The notes below the pieces were generated by a model. The model was not told where the DNA came from. It saw nothing but the letters and a program-made list of their open reading frames with translations, and searched no databases. Below, in pieces: positions 60,101 to 64,000 of a stretch of 64,000 nt of DNA. The position numbers and the translations under genes were made by a program. The stretch comes from 1162T-S-0a-05 sp050299435 (GTDB lineage Bacteria; Pseudomonadota; Gammaproteobacteria; Pseudomonadales; Cellvibrionaceae). Where the stretch lies: NCBI GenBank assembly GCA_050299435.1, contig JBNKVX010000005.1, positions 16,837 through 80,836 on the forward strand. Reading direction: 5' to 3'. The first letter of the stretch is position 1, and every line of letters starts with the position of its first letter.

Positions 60101-61300
60101 ATGCAAAAAACAATTACCCTGTTTTCCATCATCATGTTAGTGGGCGCGGCACACGGGTTATTTCTAACACTAACACTCGTCAACACGCGTGATGCCCGGA
60201 AAGCAGGGCGGTTTTTTCTCGCCCTGCTGACTTTGGCTTTCGCCATAGATCTGGGGCATGAGTTTCTTGTTCAATCCCATTATCTGTTAGAGGTACTTGC
60301 GCTTGCCTTTGTCGACCCGGTCATAAACTTACTTTATGGACCTGCGTTTTATCTTTACACACGTGCGTTAACGGAAGGCCCTGATTTTTCTTTTACACGG
60401 GCACAATATTTACACTTTGCCCCCCTACTCCTTGCCTGTGTTTTAGTTTTTGCCCTGCCCTCGTTAAGTCACCAGCAATTTATACACATCTTTTACCAAG
60501 AAGCTTCCCCCAGCACACATTATGAAATTCTTATTCAAAAAACCATTGGCCACATTGCGCTTGCTTCAGTACTTTCGATTGGCTGTTACCTGATTTTAAG
60601 TATTCATAGGCTCATTAAGCATGCTCGCGCAGTGAGAGAGCAATTTTCTTCGATAGAAAAAATCTCGTTAAACTGGTTACGCATTTTATTAATAGCTTTA
60701 TCGGCTTTATATTTCGTGCTGATATTTGACGGATTTTTCTCTACGCTTTTCGATATGCATGAAAATTTTAACCAATTATTGTATCTCATGATTGTGGCGG
60801 TCATTTATACGATGGGATATATGGGGATAAAACAACCTTCTATTTTTTCTGCGGGAGAAAAAATGAAGTTAGCAAGCCCCACCAATCTGGAACCAGAGCA
60901 CAACAATAGTACGGCGATAGAAAAATACAAAAAATCGTCTTTGGACTCTTCTATGAGTCGCGTACTCAAAGATGAACTTAAGAAAACCATGCAGGAAAAT
61001 AAACCTTACCTGGAAAGCCAGCTCACTCTGCCACAGCTCGCCAAACTCCTGGGCATTTCCCCAAATTACCTTTCACAAGTCATTAACGAACAGTTTCAAA
61101 TGAATTTTTTTGATTTCATCAATGCACATCGCGTGGAAGAAGCTAAATACATACTAATGAACGAAAAAACCAAGAGCATCGTTGATATCGCCTATGATGC
61201 AGGATTTAATTCAAAATCAGCTTTTTATACCGCATTTAAAAAGCATACCGATTTAACGCCGAGTGAATTTAAGAAGTCCAAGAGTGACATTCACCAATAG
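60101..61300 (+). CDS. AraC-family regulator with N-terminal membrane domain
   Basis: The 399-residue product has seven hydrophobic helices in residues 1-245, followed by a linker and a C-terminal AraC/XylS DNA-binding domain (LTLPQLAKLLGISPNYLSQV and SIVDIAYDAGFNSKSAFYTA). This fusion of a 7TM sensor and AraC domain is common in Cellvibrionales and Bacteroidetes. It is in line with the MipA/CPBP genes and may control them or the downstream GH43 gene. Confidence 0.87.
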   Translation: MQKTITLFSIIMLVGAAHGLFLTLTLVNTRDARKAGRFFLALLTLAFAIDLGHEFLVQSHYLLEVLALAFVDPVINLLYGPAFYLYTRALTEGPDFSFTRAQYLHFAPLLLACVLVFALPSLSHQQFIHIFYQEASPSTHYEILIQKTIGHIALASVLSIGCYLILSIHRLIKHARAVREQFSSIEKISLNWLRILLIALSALYFVLIFDGFFSTLFDMHENFNQLLYLMIVAVIYTMGYMGIKQPSIFSAGEKMKLASPTNLEPEHNNSTAIEKYKKSSLDSSMSRVLKDELKKTMQENKPYLESQLTLPQLAKLLGISPNYLSQVINEQFQMNFFDFINAHRVEEAKYILMNEKTKSIVDIAYDAGFNSKSAFYTAFKKHTDLTPSEFKKSKSDIHQ

Positions 61301-61447
61301 ACTAAATTAGTAATATAATCGCTTCCGCTTGGCAATCAACTGAAGTATCCACGATTTCAGATTCCCGCAAGAGCGGCCTCAAGGAAGAACAAGCGTGAGA
61401 ACGCTAAAAATTATAAATAAAGCCACTAAATAGGTAAGAATACCAAA

Positions 61448-63079
61448 ATGAAATATAAAAATACCGCTTTGTTCCTACTTAATCTGTCGCTGATTGCATG
61501 TACACAAAAATCTGAGCATGTTGATGTTACTGAAAATAATAATGCCAGCGTACAAAAGGAAAATTGTAGCGCCGAGTATACCAACCCGGTTATCTGGGAA
61601 GATTTACCTGATCCAGAAGTCATACGTGTGGGAGATACTTATTACTACACAGCTTCTACATTTCATCAATCTCCGGGGGCCCCGTTATTACGCTCTTATG
61701 ATTTAGTGCATTGGGAGTATCTCAGTCATTCAGTACCAGAATTGGATTTTGATCCCTCTTACAATCTTGATGGCGGCCGCGCCTATGTCAAAGGTATTTG
61801 GGCTTCCACCTTGCAATTTCGTCCAAGCAATCAAACTTTTTACTGGATGGGTTGCATGCATGATGAGCGTGACCAGGGATTTGTTTTTACATCCAAATCA
61901 CCGGAGGGCCCCTGGGAAAAGCATGCGTCTGATGCTTGTTATTACGATATGGGCTTATTAATTGAGCCCGACACAGATGACTTGTACGTTGCTTATGGGC
62001 ACGGTGATATTTATGTGGCGAAATTAGCCGCAGATGGATTGACCGAAGAAAAACGCGAGCTAGTTTTTAAAACACCAGAAAATTTATCAGGCCCTCTTGA
62101 AGGCTCACGCTTCTACAAAATTAACGGCGATTTCTACATTTTTGTTACGCAATACGCGAACGGTGAATATGTTGCGCGTTCAAAAAGCGGCCCCTATGGT
62201 CCTTATGAAATTCGCCCACTCGCAGTGAAAACGCCATTCGCAGGAGAAGATGCAGGTCATTCACCTCATCAGGGCGGCATCGTACAAACACAGAATGGCG
62301 ACTGGTATTACATGGCTTTTAATGATGCCTTTCCTGCTGGTCGCTTACCGGTGATGGCCCCAATACATTGGAAAGACGGTTGGCCTGAAGTGGAGTTAGT
62401 TGATGGCAGCTGGGCTGCGAGCTATCCGCGCCCGAATTTACCTTGTGCTGCTGATAAAGTGCGTGCGCCTTTAAGTTATGATGATTTTTCAACTACCAAA
62501 CTGAAACCCGAATGGGAATGGAATCATAATCCCAACAACGAACGCTGGTCTGCTGGTAATGGTTTGGTCTTGCAAACGGCGAGTGTTACTGAGGATCTTT
62601 ATTCAGCACGCAACACACTAACCATTCGCACACGAGGCCCGGTGTCTACTGCCACCATTGAAATGAATCTCGAAAACATGATAGACGGTGATGTGGCTGG
62701 CTTGGCGTCGTGGCGAGATAGCACAACCTGGATTGGCGTAAAGAAAGAAAACGGTCATTTACGTTTAGCGCTGGTTGATGACATCACGTTAGACAACAAT
62801 TGGCAAACTTCCAACATTGGTACAGAAATTATGAGCGCACCGCTGTCAAAGTTCCAACGAGTTTGGTTGCGCGCTGTCGCCGATGTACGAACAAGTGAAG
62901 AAGGTGGTTATGCACGCTTTTATTACAGCATCGACGGTGCACACTTTATTCCGATGGGTGACAATTTCAAAATGAAGCGTGATTGGCGTTATTTTCTGGG
63001 CTATCGCTTTGCGATTTTTAACTACGCTACGGTGAAGCTAGGTGGTTCGGTGACAATTGAAAATTTTGAGCTGAAGTGA
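61448..63079 (+). CDS. Glycoside hydrolase family 43 lipoprotein
   Basis: The 543-residue product has a lipobox with Cys18 (LSLIAC), then a five-bladed GH43 propeller. The general base lies in WEDLPDPEVIRVGDTYY; further catalytic residues lie in the propeller, probably around GLLIEPDTDD and GPLEGSRFYK. A C-terminal beta-sandwich (from about residue 345, FSTTKLKPEWEWNHNPNNERW) matches the accessory domain of beta-xylosidases. It probably acts on xylan or arabinoxylan oligosaccharides at the cell surface or in the periplasm. Confidence 0.9.
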   Translation: MKYKNTALFLLNLSLIACTQKSEHVDVTENNNASVQKENCSAEYTNPVIWEDLPDPEVIRVGDTYYYTASTFHQSPGAPLLRSYDLVHWEYLSHSVPELDFDPSYNLDGGRAYVKGIWASTLQFRPSNQTFYWMGCMHDERDQGFVFTSKSPEGPWEKHASDACYYDMGLLIEPDTDDLYVAYGHGDIYVAKLAADGLTEEKRELVFKTPENLSGPLEGSRFYKINGDFYIFVTQYANGEYVARSKSGPYGPYEIRPLAVKTPFAGEDAGHSPHQGGIVQTQNGDWYYMAFNDAFPAGRLPVMAPIHWKDGWPEVELVDGSWAASYPRPNLPCAADKVRAPLSYDDFSTTKLKPEWEWNHNPNNERWSAGNGLVLQTASVTEDLYSARNTLTIRTRGPVSTATIEMNLENMIDGDVAGLASWRDSTTWIGVKKENGHLRLALVDDITLDNNWQTSNIGTEIMSAPLSKFQRVWLRAVADVRTSEEGGYARFYYSIDGAHFIPMGDNFKMKRDWRYFLGYRFAIFNYATVKLGGSVTIENFELK

Positions 63080-63173
63080 GTTTGCTACGGTTTGACCAGT
63101 ATTCGTAGTTGAAAAGCCAGAGCCCGGTTTTTTGGCTCTGGCGAAATCACAAAAACCTCAAACACTATTCACT

Positions 63174-63557
63174 CTATTCGAGATTGTAGGAATAGTTGCC
63201 TAGCGATAACAAGACACAATCATTGCTACCATCTTCCCTGTAACCATACAGTCGGCCGCCATTCGTGAAATTGTTTTTGATATCTACAGCTTGTTCGTAT
63301 AGATCGCTGCTGGGTTGAACATAGCAAGAAAAATAGTCGCCTTGAGAATCGCGAGCAAAGAACATTGCTACCTGACCAAGATAACCATTCGCCCCAACAT
63401 ACGCCGAGCCGCTATCTTCTCCGTTGTAATTCGCCGTCATTACGGCTTGCATATATGTGCGTGAGCCACTTTTCCAAACTGACACAGTTGCTCCAGCAAA
63501 TAATGTCGGTGAGACAAATATCAAACTAATCATTAATGTCATTAAACTTCTATTCAT
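63174..63557 (-). CDS. Small secreted protein, unknown function
   Basis: A product of about 127 residues with a signal peptide (MNRSLMTLMISLIF ... TLFAGA) and a small beta-rich domain with two cysteines (YFSCYVQPSSD, NDCVLLSL) that could form a disulfide. The ATG at 63557 has GGAG nine to twelve bases upstream. No family is recognised. Confidence 0.6.
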   Translation of the reverse strand: MNRSLMTLMISLIFVSPTLFAGATVSVWKSGSRTYMQAVMTANYNGEDSGSAYVGANGYLGQVAMFFARDSQGDYFSCYVQPSSDLYEQAVDIKNNFTNGGRLYGYREDGSNDCVLLSLGNYSYNLE

Positions 63558-63580
63558 GGTGCTCTCCATTATGTTGGTGA

Positions 63581-64000
63581 TTAAAAATAAGGGGGTTCAT
63601 CAAGTACTAATTGTTGTTGGTTCAGTGCTGTCATAAATTGATCGATCAAGGCCAGACGCTGCTCTTCAGACAGTTCCGTCATCAGCGTCGCAATTTCGAG
63701 ATTATCTTTACTTGTCCAATACCCGCTCATGATTGCCGCTTCCATAATCTGTCTTGATTCCTCGGCAGCTTCTTCACGCAAAACCCAACGCTCAGACCCT
63801 TGTTCGGGTTCTGCTCTATTAACTGTGTAGCTATTTCGAGTTACAGAAGAATGATCGAGTTGGTTTTCAGCCCGTTCCGCTTCCTGCCTGGAGATAAAAC
63901 CCGCACTCAACTCACTTTTTATCAACGAGCTCAGGTCAGCAGAAAGGGTTTCAAGATTGAATTGCTCGCACTGCCAATCGCTATTTGTCGTCTCAAGCGG
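63581..64000 (-). CDS. Unknown protein, C-terminal part, cut by the right edge
   Basis: The frame is open to the window edge (first visible residues PLETTNSDWQCEQFN), so the true start lies outside. The visible 139 residues are hydrophilic and helical, with Glu- and Gln-rich stretches (LREEAAEESRQIMEAA). No family is recognised. The small secreted gene follows it at close spacing. Confidence 0.6.
   Translation of the reverse strand, partial: PLETTNSDWQCEQFNLETLSADLSSLIKSELSAGFISRQEAERAENQLDHSSVTRNSYTVNRAEPEQGSERWVLREEAAEESRQIMEAAIMSGYWTSKDNLEIATLMTELSEEQRLALIDQFMTALNQQQLVLDEPPYF

Overview
The window reads as the chromosome of a gammaproteobacterium. Gene order in the housekeeping blocks matches the Pseudomonas/Cellvibrio type: amgK-murU divergent from lptD-surA-pdxA-rsmA-apaH; coq7/osmC/crp/trpCDG; rpsU-yqeY-dnaG-rpoD with tsaD divergent. 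A GH43 glycosidase, LpxR and PrsK/PrsR-type regulators fit a marine, polysaccharide-degrading Cellvibrionales-like organism. That placement is inferred from gene content and order only.

Layout. 1-8.4 kb: end of purH, purD, a thioredoxin-fold lipoprotein, an SDR, a Ycf46-like AAA ATPase, coq7, an OsmC protein and crp/vfr. 8.4-11 kb: trpC-trpD-trpG. 11-18 kb: a DUF1631 protein, the PrsK/PrsR two-component pair and a CapB-like protein with a degenerate P-loop. 18-31 kb: trpE, rpe, DUF3530, murU-amgK, lptD-surA-pdxA-rsmA-apaH, galE and an EamA transporter. 31-43 kb: cca, a pteridine-reductase-like SDR, a DUF4266-DUF3570-ApbE cassette, folK-folB-tsaD, rpsU-yqeY-dnaG-rpoD and tRNA-Ile(CAT). 43.3-48.3 kb: accessory genes, namely a small lipoprotein, a secreted parallel-beta protein, a membrane winged-helix regulator and a trypsin-like protease broken by an in-frame stop. 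56-64 kb: a candidate sRNA, an unknown membrane protein, LpxR, MipA/OmpV, a CPBP protease, an AraC-type regulator, GH43 and small secreted or partial genes.

The most notable part is 48.6-55.3 kb. On the minus strand a tight array of about twenty tRNA or tRNA-like genes runs into the RNA ligase gene rtcB, a further tRNA-Arg, a cREC-like protein, an HNH protein, a 119-residue unknown protein, another tRNA and a slipin (SPFH) gene. A 51-codon gene inside the array encodes an ArfA-like alternative ribosome-rescue factor. Its 3' coding end carries an 8-bp hairpin, reminiscent of the hairpin that makes E. coli arfA mRNA non-stop. Most of the tRNAs fold normally and encode CCA. Several do not: an Ala tRNA has a 49-nt insertion, a Tyr and an initiator-like tRNA have replaced T-arms, and others have mismatched acceptor stems. 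The slipin gene is preceded by four perfect hairpins, the last a terminator. Taken together this looks like a module for translation under RNA damage: spare tRNAs, an RNA ligase, a ribosome-rescue factor and a membrane scaffold.
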